The notes beneath the pieces are model-generated. The model was not told the origin of the DNA. It saw nothing but the letters and a program-made list of their open reading frames with translations, and did no database searches. A stretch of 64,000 nucleotides of DNA from Apostichopus japonicus (taxonomy: Eukaryota > Echinodermata > Holothuroidea > Aspidochirotida > Stichopodidae): assembly GCF_037975245.1 (NCBI RefSeq), contig NC_092564.1:19664484-19728483 (forward strand), given 5' to 3'. The translations under genes and the position numbers were made by a program. Below, piece by piece: positions 63,301 through 64,000 of this stretch (position 1 is its first letter; each line of letters starts with the position of its first letter).

Positions 63301-63370
63301 CACAAGTCTGTTAGCATTCAATAGCTACCTTCTTCTTGTTTCTAGACTTCTGTCTCACAGCTTCTGCCAT
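14314..63370 (-). CDS. EPG5: EPG5, ectopic P-granules protein 5 homolog (autophagosome-lysosome tether), complete, 42 coding exons
   Basis: Family knowledge: EPG5 is a large RAB7 effector that binds LC3-type proteins and promotes SNARE-driven fusion of autophagosomes and late endosomes with lysosomes. Coding exons, 5' to 3': 63329-63370, 61521-62894, 58961-59125, 58073-58316, 54123-54268, 53760-53983, 52982-53087, 51257-51365, 49236-49380, 48652-48831, 47901-48064, 46799-47091, 46270-46434, 45217-45333, 44106-44368, 43252-43398, 41084-41201, 40479-40712, 39869-40096, 37474-37640, 36249-36572, 35404-35527, 34451-34586, 34019-34184, 33335-33425, 32875-32934, 32017-32159, 30564-30726, 28917-29111, 28143-28359, 27388-27533, 26879-27080, 25940-26012, 25005-25114, 24653-24828, 23483-23680, 22469-22614, 21520-21713, 20441-20689, 18765-18983, 18131-18332, 14314-14644. 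The sum is 8496 nt, all GT-AG and in phase. Predicted 2831 residues (human about 2579; the excess is mostly a longer acidic N-terminus). Mostly helical, with no membrane segment seen. Confidence 0.93.
14695..17922. repeat. 85-bp satellite-like tandem array, about 38 units, filling the last EPG5 intron
   Basis: The unit begins AACAGAGGATGACATCTCCC and contains GTATATCTGGAGTGGCATGT. Units come in variants at a few sites (GAGG/GACG, TGGAG/TGTAG, AATGAACC/AATGAAAC/AATGATCC). Runs of the same variant order recur, which suggests multi-unit block amplification. The array occupies about 3.2 kb of a 3.5-kb intron. Confidence 0.95.
18131..18332 (-). CDS. EPG5: EPG5 exon 41 (residues 2655-2722)
   Basis: Encodes [20 protein letters not shown] and [20 protein letters not shown]. 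Two AG acceptors lie 5 nt apart; the inner one (tccag) is chosen by phase. Donor TCAA|GTGAGT. Confidence 0.87.
18765..18983 (-). CDS. EPG5: EPG5 exon 40 (residues 2582-2655)
   Basis: Encodes [20 protein letters not shown], ending [11 protein letters not shown]. Donor ACTT|GTAAAT, phase 1. Confidence 0.9.
19463..19598. repeat. Short MITE-like inverted repeat in EPG5 intron 39
   Basis: About 24-nt imperfect inverted ends (GCCAACCTTGGCCTCGTCCT... and the reverse of ...ATGAGGCTGCTGTTGGCC) bracket about 90 bp. I cannot define a target duplication, so the element class is open. Confidence 0.4.
19600..19820 (+). repeat. Possible non-LTR retroelement 3' tail in EPG5 intron 39
   Basis: T-rich sequence ends with AATAAA (19793-19798), then TTATC tandem repeats at 19801-19819, a tail form seen in some LINE families. 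There is no coding evidence. It directly abuts the inverted repeat at 19463-19598. Confidence 0.3.
20441..20689 (-). CDS. EPG5: EPG5 exon 39 (residues 2499-2582)
   Basis: Encodes [20 protein letters not shown] and [16 protein letters not shown]. Donor TCAG|GTACTG, phase 1. Confidence 0.9.
20694..20833. repeat. Two-copy direct repeat of about 70 bp in EPG5 intron 38
   Basis: CATAAATCATTAGTTTAACC with flanking sequence occurs twice in succession, right beside the acceptor of exon 39. Confidence 0.75.
21258..21355. repeat. 32-bp tandem repeat, about 3 units, in EPG5 intron 38
   Basis: GGGAACTACAAGAAATAGTG plus 12 bp is repeated three times almost exactly. Confidence 0.85.
21520..21713 (-). CDS. 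EPG5: EPG5 exon 38 (residues 2434-2499)
   Basis: Encodes [20 protein letters not shown] and [18 protein letters not shown]. Donor AGAG|GTATGA, phase 1. Confidence 0.9.
22469..22614 (-). CDS. EPG5: EPG5 exon 37 (residues 2386-2434)
   Basis: Encodes [20 protein letters not shown] and [12 protein letters not shown] plus a split Arg codon. Donor ACG|GTAAAG, phase 2. Confidence 0.9.
22615..23482. other. EPG5 intron 36 with an unexplained open frame
   Basis: A + strand frame of about 176 codons (22795-23325) crosses a poly-T run and a Pro-rich, CCCTC-repeat end. I recognise no family, and it lies antisense in an intron, so I treat it as chance or old repeat sequence. Confidence 0.4.
23483..23680 (-). 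CDS. EPG5: EPG5 exon 36 (residues 2320-2385)
   Basis: Encodes [20 protein letters not shown] and [20 protein letters not shown]. Donor GAG|GTACGG. Confidence 0.92.
24137..24245. repeat. 18-bp tandem repeat (GCGGCCAGCGGACTGCAT type), about 6 units, EPG5 intron 35
   Basis: A GC-rich array inside an AT-rich intron. The unit keeps frame (6 codons), giving spurious peptides on both strands. Confidence 0.85.
24420..24560. repeat. Irregular direct repeats, EPG5 intron 35
   Basis: GGAGTAGGTGTGAATCCCTC and CGCCACACAGTCTACAG are repeated two to four times in shuffled order. Confidence 0.75.
24653..24828 (-). CDS. EPG5: EPG5 exon 35 (residues 2261-2319)
   Basis: Encodes [20 protein letters not shown] and [18 protein letters not shown]. 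Donor CAG|GTAATT, phase 0. Confidence 0.92.
25005..25114 (-). CDS. EPG5: EPG5 exon 34 (residues 2224-2261)
   Basis: Encodes [20 protein letters not shown] and [17 protein letters not shown] found it by searching for a missing phase-2 to phase-1 exon between its neighbours. The donor ATAA|GTGGTA is weak. The PW...A..M.K.F pattern fits the family. Confidence 0.82.
25940..26012 (-). CDS. EPG5: EPG5 exon 33 (residues 2200-2224), 73-nt short exon
   Basis: The frame fixed by phase reads [21 protein letters not shown] second open frame across the same bases was rejected because it breaks phase and lacks family resemblance. Donor CAGG|GTAAGT, phase 2. Confidence 0.85.
26280..26860. repeat. CATCCA / CCACCCAC low-complexity tract, EPG5 intron 32
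   Basis: About 580 bp almost free of G on the + strand, with TCCATCCATCC and TCCACCCACC motifs. Long open frames on both strands here are composition artefacts. The EPG5 transcript would carry it as a GGATGG-rich tract. Confidence 0.9.
26879..27080 (-). CDS. EPG5: EPG5 exon 32 (residues 2133-2200)
   Basis: Encodes [20 protein letters not shown] and [20 protein letters not shown]. Donor CAAG|GTAAAA, phase 1. Pyrimidine-rich CATCCA repeats begin about 40 bp beyond the donor. Confidence 0.92.
27388..27533 (-). CDS. EPG5: EPG5 exon 31 (residues 2084-2132)
   Basis: Encodes [20 protein letters not shown] and [15 protein letters not shown]. Donor CAG|GTATGT, phase 0. Confidence 0.9.
28143..28359 (-). 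CDS. EPG5: EPG5 exon 30 (residues 2012-2084)
   Basis: Encodes [20 protein letters not shown] and [20 protein letters not shown]. Donor GAAG|GTGAGT, phase 1. Confidence 0.92.
28917..29111 (-). CDS. EPG5: EPG5 exon 29 (residues 1947-2011)
   Basis: Encodes [20 protein letters not shown] and [20 protein letters not shown]. Donor AAAG|GTAAAA, phase 0. Confidence 0.92.
29521..30543. repeat. 23-bp AT-rich tandem array, about 45 units, EPG5 intron 28
   Basis: The unit is TATGCTGTATTATATATACATAT or a close variant, with occasional deleted and TATACA-expanded units; a block with the same variant order recurs (about 29.77, 29.94 and 30.14 kb). The array ends about 20 nt from the exon 28 donor at 30563. 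Confidence 0.95.
30564..30726 (-). CDS. EPG5: EPG5 exon 28 (residues 1892-1946)
   Basis: Encodes [20 protein letters not shown] and [18 protein letters not shown]. Donor GAG|GTAATA. The 23-bp array begins about 20 nt beyond the donor. A decayed copy of part of this exon lies upstream at 31085-31166. Confidence 0.92.
31085..31166 (-). pseudogene. Decayed partial copy of EPG5 exon 28 in intron 27
   Basis: The + sequence from GGGTAGTG to AGGATCTG parallels exon 28 (30612-30700), about three quarters identical at its two ends with small gaps. On the minus strand it reads [13 protein letters not shown]...DTIHYP against [13 protein letters not shown]...DTKHYP. It has an AG-like acceptor before ATCCTGACG but lacks the [14 protein letters not shown] end and its donor, so it is not a usable substitute exon. 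Confidence 0.6.
32017..32159 (-). CDS. EPG5: EPG5 exon 27 (residues 1845-1892)
   Basis: Encodes [20 protein letters not shown] and [18 protein letters not shown]. Donor TCAC|GTAAGT, phase 2. A diverged partial copy lies in the preceding intron at about 32225-32360. Confidence 0.88.
32225..32360 (-). pseudogene. Diverged partial copy of EPG5 exon 27 in intron 26
   Basis: CATGCATATTGATG and the block TCTATTTTC...GGTCA(T/C)AT...CTCA...TTTC match 32047-32160 in the same order, separated by a G-run and an inserted segment. The reading frame is not preserved and no proper splice sites remain. Confidence 0.5.
32875..32934 (-). CDS. EPG5: EPG5 exon 26 (residues 1825-1844), 60-nt short exon
   Basis: Encodes [20 protein letters not shown] after acceptor cttttcag, with donor CAGG|GTAGGT. 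It is too short for ordinary ORF scanning, but phase 0 on both sides and the Cys-x3-Cys segment fit the family. Confidence 0.85.
33335..33425 (-). CDS. EPG5: EPG5 exon 25 (residues 1794-1824)
   Basis: Encodes [20 protein letters not shown] and [10 protein letters not shown]. Donor CAG|GTAGTG, phase 0. Confidence 0.88.
34019..34184 (-). CDS. EPG5: EPG5 exon 24 (residues 1739-1794)
   Basis: Encodes [20 protein letters not shown] and [19 protein letters not shown]. Donor CCAG|GTGAGG, phase 2. Confidence 0.92.
34451..34586 (-). CDS. EPG5: EPG5 exon 23 (residues 1694-1739)
   Basis: Encodes [20 protein letters not shown], ending SNTLVEQN. Donor AACG|GTGAGC, phase 1. Confidence 0.92.
34775..35290. 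repeat. 38-bp tandem repeat with longer higher-order units, EPG5 intron 22
   Basis: TATGCTATAATGAATCTGCT and GAGGATCACCAAA alternate about 10 times. Every few units a longer spacer (AAGGGGAGACCA...CTTCCTTA) is included, giving a two-level repeat. Confidence 0.88.
35404..35527 (-). CDS. EPG5: EPG5 exon 22 (residues 1652-1693)
   Basis: Encodes [20 protein letters not shown] and [20 protein letters not shown], the segment I find most characteristic of the EPG5 family (SFWLEEP...LYLPxLP). Confidence 0.95.
36249..36572 (-). CDS. EPG5: EPG5 exon 21 (residues 1544-1652)
   Basis: Encodes [20 protein letters not shown] and a basic helix, then a Ser/Pro/Glu-rich linker ([18 protein letters not shown]), ending [12 protein letters not shown] plus a split Arg codon. 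Confidence 0.92.
37474..37640 (-). CDS. EPG5: EPG5 exon 20 (residues 1489-1544)
   Basis: Encodes [20 protein letters not shown], then [20 protein letters not shown]. Donor CAGA|GTAAGT, phase 2. The 39-bp array lies in the intron before it. Confidence 0.9.
38099..38172 (-). repeat. tRNA-derived repeat, copy 1 (EPG5 intron 19)
   Basis: A 74-nt minus-strand segment starts GCTGGATAACTAACTTGGTA and ends with the complementary TCCAGC (6-bp acceptor-like stem). It has an A-box-like D arm and a degenerate B box (GGATCCAATCC). The anticodon and T stems are poor, so it is not a working tRNA. Confidence 0.5.
38196..39058. repeat. 39-bp minisatellite, about 22 units, EPG5 intron 19
   Basis: The unit begins AATATGTAGTCTTCTC and contains ACACAGTAATGCACTT. 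CTTATACAAC and CTCAAACAAC variants alternate in patches. Because 39 is divisible by 3, open frames of about 250 codons appear on both strands; these are artefacts. Confidence 0.95.
39059..39735. repeat. Two-copy direct duplication of about 300 bp flanking a tRNA-like copy
   Basis: 39047-39310 and 39440-39715 are nearly identical (GTTTCTTTTCGTTGTTCATG ... AAAATGTCAGAGTGGAGTGT). One decayed 39-bp unit at 39414-39448 separates them, together with the tRNA-like copy. Confidence 0.88.
39320..39393 (-). repeat. tRNA-derived repeat, copy 2 (EPG5 intron 19)
   Basis: 74 nt starting GCTGGATAGCTAACTTGGTA and ending TCCAGC. The B-box-like GGTTCCAATCC is closer to consensus than in copy 1, and the CTTTGTAAA loop resembles a Thr (TGT) anticodon loop. 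Weak T and anticodon stems mark it as a SINE head or tRNA pseudogene. Confidence 0.5.
39869..40096 (-). CDS. EPG5: EPG5 exon 19 (residues 1413-1488)
   Basis: Encodes [20 protein letters not shown] and [20 protein letters not shown]. Phase 0; donor AAG|GTAAAG. Confidence 0.9.
40479..40712 (-). CDS. EPG5: EPG5 exon 18 (residues 1335-1412)
   Basis: Encodes [20 protein letters not shown] and [19 protein letters not shown]. Phase 0 at both ends; donor AAA|GTAAGG. Confidence 0.9.
41084..41201 (-). CDS. EPG5: EPG5 exon 17 (residues 1295-1334)
   Basis: Encodes [20 protein letters not shown] and [19 protein letters not shown] hAT-type element starts 40 nt upstream of its acceptor. Donor ATG|GTAAGA. 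Confidence 0.9.
41241..42894. mobile_element. hAT-type nonautonomous element, 1654 bp, with perfect TIRs and 8-bp TSD
   Basis: Perfect 14-bp terminal inverted repeats CAGGGCTCAAAATA / TATTTTGAGCCCTG are flanked by identical duplications GTGGTTTG at 41233-41240 and 42895-42902. CAGGG ends and an 8-bp duplication are hAT traits. I see no transposase; the open frames inside (about 90 codons near 41379-41657) match nothing I know. It lies in EPG5 intron 16, 40 nt from the acceptor of exon 17. Sharp ends suggest a fairly recent insertion. Confidence 0.88.
42911..43012 (+). repeat. tRNA-derived SINE head or class II tRNA pseudogene
   Basis: A-box-like TGGCCGAGTGGATAAAGAC, a long variable region with a G-rich insertion, and a B-box-like CCGGGTTCAATATCCGG resemble a Leu/Ser tRNA. 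The G-run and a 2-nt oversized T-loop region argue against function. It starts only 8 bp after the hAT target duplication. Confidence 0.5.
43252..43398 (-). CDS. EPG5: EPG5 exon 16 (residues 1246-1295)
   Basis: The frame set by phase reads [20 protein letters not shown] and [17 protein letters not shown]. Another frame is open across the exon but does not fit the neighbouring phases. Confidence 0.9.
43587..43622. repeat. (TA)n microsatellite, EPG5 intron 15
   Basis: Short TA/TAGA run with no other feature nearby. Confidence 0.85.
44106..44368 (-). CDS. EPG5: EPG5 exon 15 (residues 1159-1246)
   Basis: Encodes [20 protein letters not shown], a Ser-rich linker and [15 protein letters not shown]. 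Donor ATCG|GTATGT, phase 2. Confidence 0.92.
45217..45333 (-). CDS. EPG5: EPG5 exon 14 (residues 1120-1158)
   Basis: Encodes [20 protein letters not shown] and [19 protein letters not shown]. Phase 0 at both ends. Confidence 0.9.
46270..46434 (-). CDS. EPG5: EPG5 exon 13 (residues 1065-1119)
   Basis: Encodes [20 protein letters not shown], ending KLNWGVDEE. The initial Met is internal to the protein. Donor GAG|GTATCA. Confidence 0.92.
46799..47091 (-). CDS. EPG5: EPG5 exon 12 (residues 967-1064)
   Basis: Encodes [20 protein letters not shown], then [20 protein letters not shown] and a helical end. Donor AAT|GTAAGA, phase 0. Confidence 0.92.
47757..47925 (-). repeat. Tandem duplication copying the end of EPG5 exon 11 and its splice donor
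   Basis: Units at 47757-47839 and 47840-47925 are about 85% identical. The second holds the true exon end and donor (GT at 47899-47900). The first holds a copy of the last ~25 exon bases (GAATGGTGGCTAG) followed by an intact decoy donor AAG|GTAAGA (GT at 47813-47814). Using the decoy would add 86 nt and shift the frame. Confidence 0.85.
47901..48064 (-). CDS. EPG5: EPG5 exon 11 (residues 912-967)
   Basis: Encodes [20 protein letters not shown] followed by a Trp/Tyr-rich helix. Donor GCAG|GTAAGA. An 83-86 bp tandem duplication just downstream repeats the last ~25 nt of this exon and its donor (see the feature at 47757-47925). Confidence 0.92.
48652..48831 (-). CDS. EPG5: EPG5 exon 10 (residues 852-912)
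   Basis: Encodes [19 protein letters not shown] and [19 protein letters not shown], joining exon 11 as SSPRLGTWQF. Confidence 0.92.
48998..49093. repeat. GGGAA/GGGGA polypurine tract, EPG5 intron 9
   Basis: About 95 bp of almost pure purine on the + strand with many G3-G5 runs, able to form G-quadruplex or triplex structures. The minus-strand EPG5 transcript carries it as a long polypyrimidine tract. Confidence 0.85.
49236..49380 (-). CDS. EPG5: EPG5 exon 9 (residues 804-852)
   Basis: Contains the strongly family-like segment [20 protein letters not shown]. Donor AATAAG|GTAAGT, phase 2. Confidence 0.92.
49997..51230. mobile_element. hAT-type nonautonomous element, 1234 bp, internally duplicated
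   Basis: Terminal inverted repeats CAAGGGCGGCGGAA / TTCCGCCGCCCTTG are flanked by identical 8-bp duplications GGTGTAAA at 49989-49996 and 51231-51238. About 240 bp at the right end (51000-51230) is also present in direct orientation at about 50400-50640, including a second internal right terminus ending at 50640. Between the two lies a palindrome. The repeated part has an open frame ([15 protein letters not shown]) but no known domain. It lies in EPG5 intron 8. Confidence 0.85.
50834..50971. repeat. Inverted repeat with ~50-bp arms inside the hAT-type element
   Basis: Arms at 50834-50884 and 50921-50971 pair with few mismatches (ACAAGAAATTCGGG ... CCCGAATTTCTTGT) around a (TA)n/T-run loop. 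A transcript of either strand would form a long hairpin. Confidence 0.85.
51257..51365 (-). CDS. EPG5: EPG5 exon 8 (residues 768-804)
   Basis: Encodes [18 protein letters not shown] and [18 protein letters not shown]. Donor CTAG|GTTCGT, phase 1. Confidence 0.87.
51366..52981. other. EPG5: EPG5 intron 7, no further feature seen
   Basis: AT-rich unique-looking intron with a short duplicated phrase near 52140-52200 (ACACAATC). No element ends or RNA gene recognised. Confidence 0.5.
52982..53087 (-). CDS. EPG5: EPG5 exon 7 (residues 732-767), with a candidate LC3-interacting motif
   Basis: Contains [15 protein letters not shown]-x-x-L at residues 758-761, followed by acidic residues, fits an LC3-interacting region. 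The position, shifted by the longer N-terminus, is close to where LIR motifs are reported in human EPG5 (around residue 550). LIR function is inferred. Confidence 0.88.
53760..53983 (-). CDS. EPG5: EPG5 exon 6 (residues 658-732)
   Basis: Begins [20 protein letters not shown] after the acceptor tgtgtggcag. An upstream open extension exists but is out of phase with exon 5, so it was rejected. Ends LAVLMYPA plus a split Lys codon. Confidence 0.88.
54123..54268 (-). CDS. EPG5: EPG5 exon 5 (residues 609-657)
   Basis: Encodes [20 protein letters not shown] and [20 protein letters not shown]. Donor CTG|GTAAGA, phase 0. The intron between exons 4 and 5 contains the Penelope-like element. Confidence 0.88.
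54284..54480. repeat. (TA)n tract plus fragment of a dispersed repeat, EPG5 intron 4
   Basis: A TA microsatellite (about 54290-54350) is followed by CAGGCCTCGACAAAAATTTT and repeats of ACTCGCCAA with an inverted CTGGCGA. The CAGGCC start looks like a hAT-type left end, but I find no matching right end; the Penelope-like element may interrupt it. Confidence 0.45.
54634..54654. repeat. Perfect 10-bp-arm palindrome beside the retroelement end
   Basis: CATGGAGGTA and its complement flank a single T, directly before a (TA)n run. Possibly a boundary feature of the adjacent element. Confidence 0.8.
54655..57440 (-). mobile_element. Degenerate Penelope-like retroelement (reverse transcriptase plus GIY-YIG endonuclease)
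   Basis: Minus-strand fragments in order: N-terminal domain (57283-57440, [20 protein letters not shown]), a linker (56746-56994), FYTLPKVHK...CRPIIS (56433-56627), the RT core (56106-56351: [12 protein letters not shown] and NGTAMGT), the YxDD site (56004-56015), a Cys-rich plus GIY-YIG-like domain (55156-55566: [22 protein letters not shown]), and a tail (54777-55064). RT followed by GIY-YIG is the hallmark of Penelope-like elements. It is dead: in-frame stops at 56433-56435 and after NGTAMGT, several frameshifts, and YIDG where YxDD is expected. It sits in EPG5 intron 4, bounded on both sides by TA microsatellites. Confidence 0.85.
58073..58316 (-). CDS. EPG5: EPG5 exon 4 (residues 528-609)
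   Basis: Begins [17 protein letters not shown] and continues through an amphipathic helix ([19 protein letters not shown]). Ends in phase 1 at ACAT|GTAAGT. Confidence 0.88.
58961..59125 (-). CDS. EPG5: EPG5 exon 3 (residues 473-527)
   Basis: Encodes [17 protein letters not shown] and a charged helix ending [13 protein letters not shown]. The donor is the weak AAG|GTTTGA, chosen because phase 0 joins it to GVCADK of exon 4. Confidence 0.85.
59126..61520. other. EPG5: EPG5 intron 2, mostly featureless
   Basis: About 2.4 kb AT-rich. Apart from the short repeat at 61188-61268 and a small TA run near 60191 I see nothing; the open frames are short and unconvincing. Confidence 0.5.
61188..61268. 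repeat. 22-bp tandem repeat, about 4 units, EPG5 intron 2
   Basis: GGAATTGGTCTAGGGTTGGTCA is repeated with the first and last units altered. Confidence 0.85.
61521..62894 (-). CDS. EPG5: EPG5 exon 2 (residues 15-472), acidic disordered N-terminal region
   Basis: A 1374-nt exon, by far the largest. It is rich in Glu, Ser, Thr and Val, with a nearly continuous Glu/Asp run around residues 240-266. It turns structured only at the end ([19 protein letters not shown]), just before the conserved body. It accounts for much of the extra length relative to human EPG5. Confidence 0.88.
63329..63370 (-). CDS. EPG5: EPG5 coding exon 1 (residues 1-14)
   Basis: Encodes [14 protein letters not shown], matching the basic MAEAV... 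start typical of EPG5. An in-frame TAG at 63407-63409 lies 36 nt upstream, so this is the first available ATG; G at +4 gives a fair start context. Donor AAG|GTAGCT, phase 0. Confidence 0.85.
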
Positions 63371-64000
63371 GCTTGACAACTGCTTCTGGAAGGAAGAACT
63401 TCTATGCTAACCCAGTTTGTGCACAGTTAAAATGTTATGAGTTACATTGTTCATTGGTCGATACTGACCAAGTAAACCGAACAATTGTCTCTATGGACTA
63501 CAATTTACACTTTAGCAATCAAAGTATTTTTAACCACTGAAGGTTAAAATTGTATTGGGCTATACCTATATACTGTTATTCTTCCTTTACTGCTTTTACT
63601 TGTATTAATTTATTTAGCCTGGCTAAACATTGCTAAGTCAAAGAACATAATTTAATCCAGAAAAATTTCATATACAGGCTCCATGGAGTGGTAACTGCTC
63701 CAAATAAAATCACGTTGGCAATGGTTTGAAATTTGTGCAAGTTCAGATATGCCTCAAGTTAAATACAGTTGTTAGCAGTTAGGACGGTCTTGGCTATGTA
63801 TTTAAACATCGCAACATAGCCTAGACCTAGCCAGTATGTTGTTGTTGTTGGTTAGACTAACTGTTACACTACAGTAGCCTACGAAAGACACATGAGTTCT
63901 TGTCCTTTCAGTTTTCACAGTGTGGGGTTTTCCACAACTTGAGTCCGCGTACTAAAACTTCGAGCGTGCTTGAAACAAATGTTAATATCAAGTCGCTGCA
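63371..64000 (-). promoter_or_regulatory. EPG5: EPG5 5' UTR and upstream region (inferred)
   Basis: Holds the untranslated leader. A possible splice acceptor ttccttccag ends at 63386, which would place the 5' UTR start in an exon further right. No TATA box or CpG island is obvious and I cannot place a transcription start. Confidence 0.35.

Overview
This is a eukaryotic (metazoan) nuclear window: AT-rich, with GT-AG introns, tandem-repeat arrays, tRNA-derived repeats, hAT-type elements and a decayed Penelope-like retroelement. The repertoire suits a marine invertebrate, possibly an echinoderm, but the species call is inference. Nothing looks bacterial or viral.

Layout. At the left edge, + strand, are the last two exons of a partly captured gene (427-640 and 858-1604) with a poly-A signal at 1721. 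A CPxC...W-DLM segment suggests the C-terminus of the structure-specific endonuclease subunit SLX1; the motif is split by an apparent 1-base deletion. From 1.7 to 14.3 kb I see no gene, only tandem arrays (102-bp, ATGTACAT-rich, 70-bp and 45-bp units), a truncated tRNA-like sequence and a 290-bp hAT-type MITE with an 8-bp target duplication.

The rest, 14314-63370 on the minus strand, is one gene: EPG5 (ectopic P-granules protein 5), an autophagosome/late endosome-lysosome tethering factor. I traced 42 coding exons by splice sites, reading phase and family resemblance. The joined CDS is 8496 nt (2831 codons plus stop), and phases agree at all 41 junctions. It runs from ATG at 63370 ([14 protein letters not shown]) to the stop at 14314-14316. 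Most of the ~49 kb is intron.

The introns hold most of the unusual structure: a 3.2-kb array of 85-bp units filling the last intron, 23-bp and 39-bp arrays, two hAT-type elements with intact 8-bp target duplications (41241-42894 and 49997-51230), a dead Penelope-like element (about 54.7-57.4 kb), tRNA-derived repeats, and three places where pieces of EPG5 exons are duplicated into the neighbouring intron (near exons 11, 27 and 28). I found no convincing new multi-gene system. The exon-fragment duplications, the apparent frameshift in the SLX1-like gene and the arrays close to EPG5 splice sites are the best leads.
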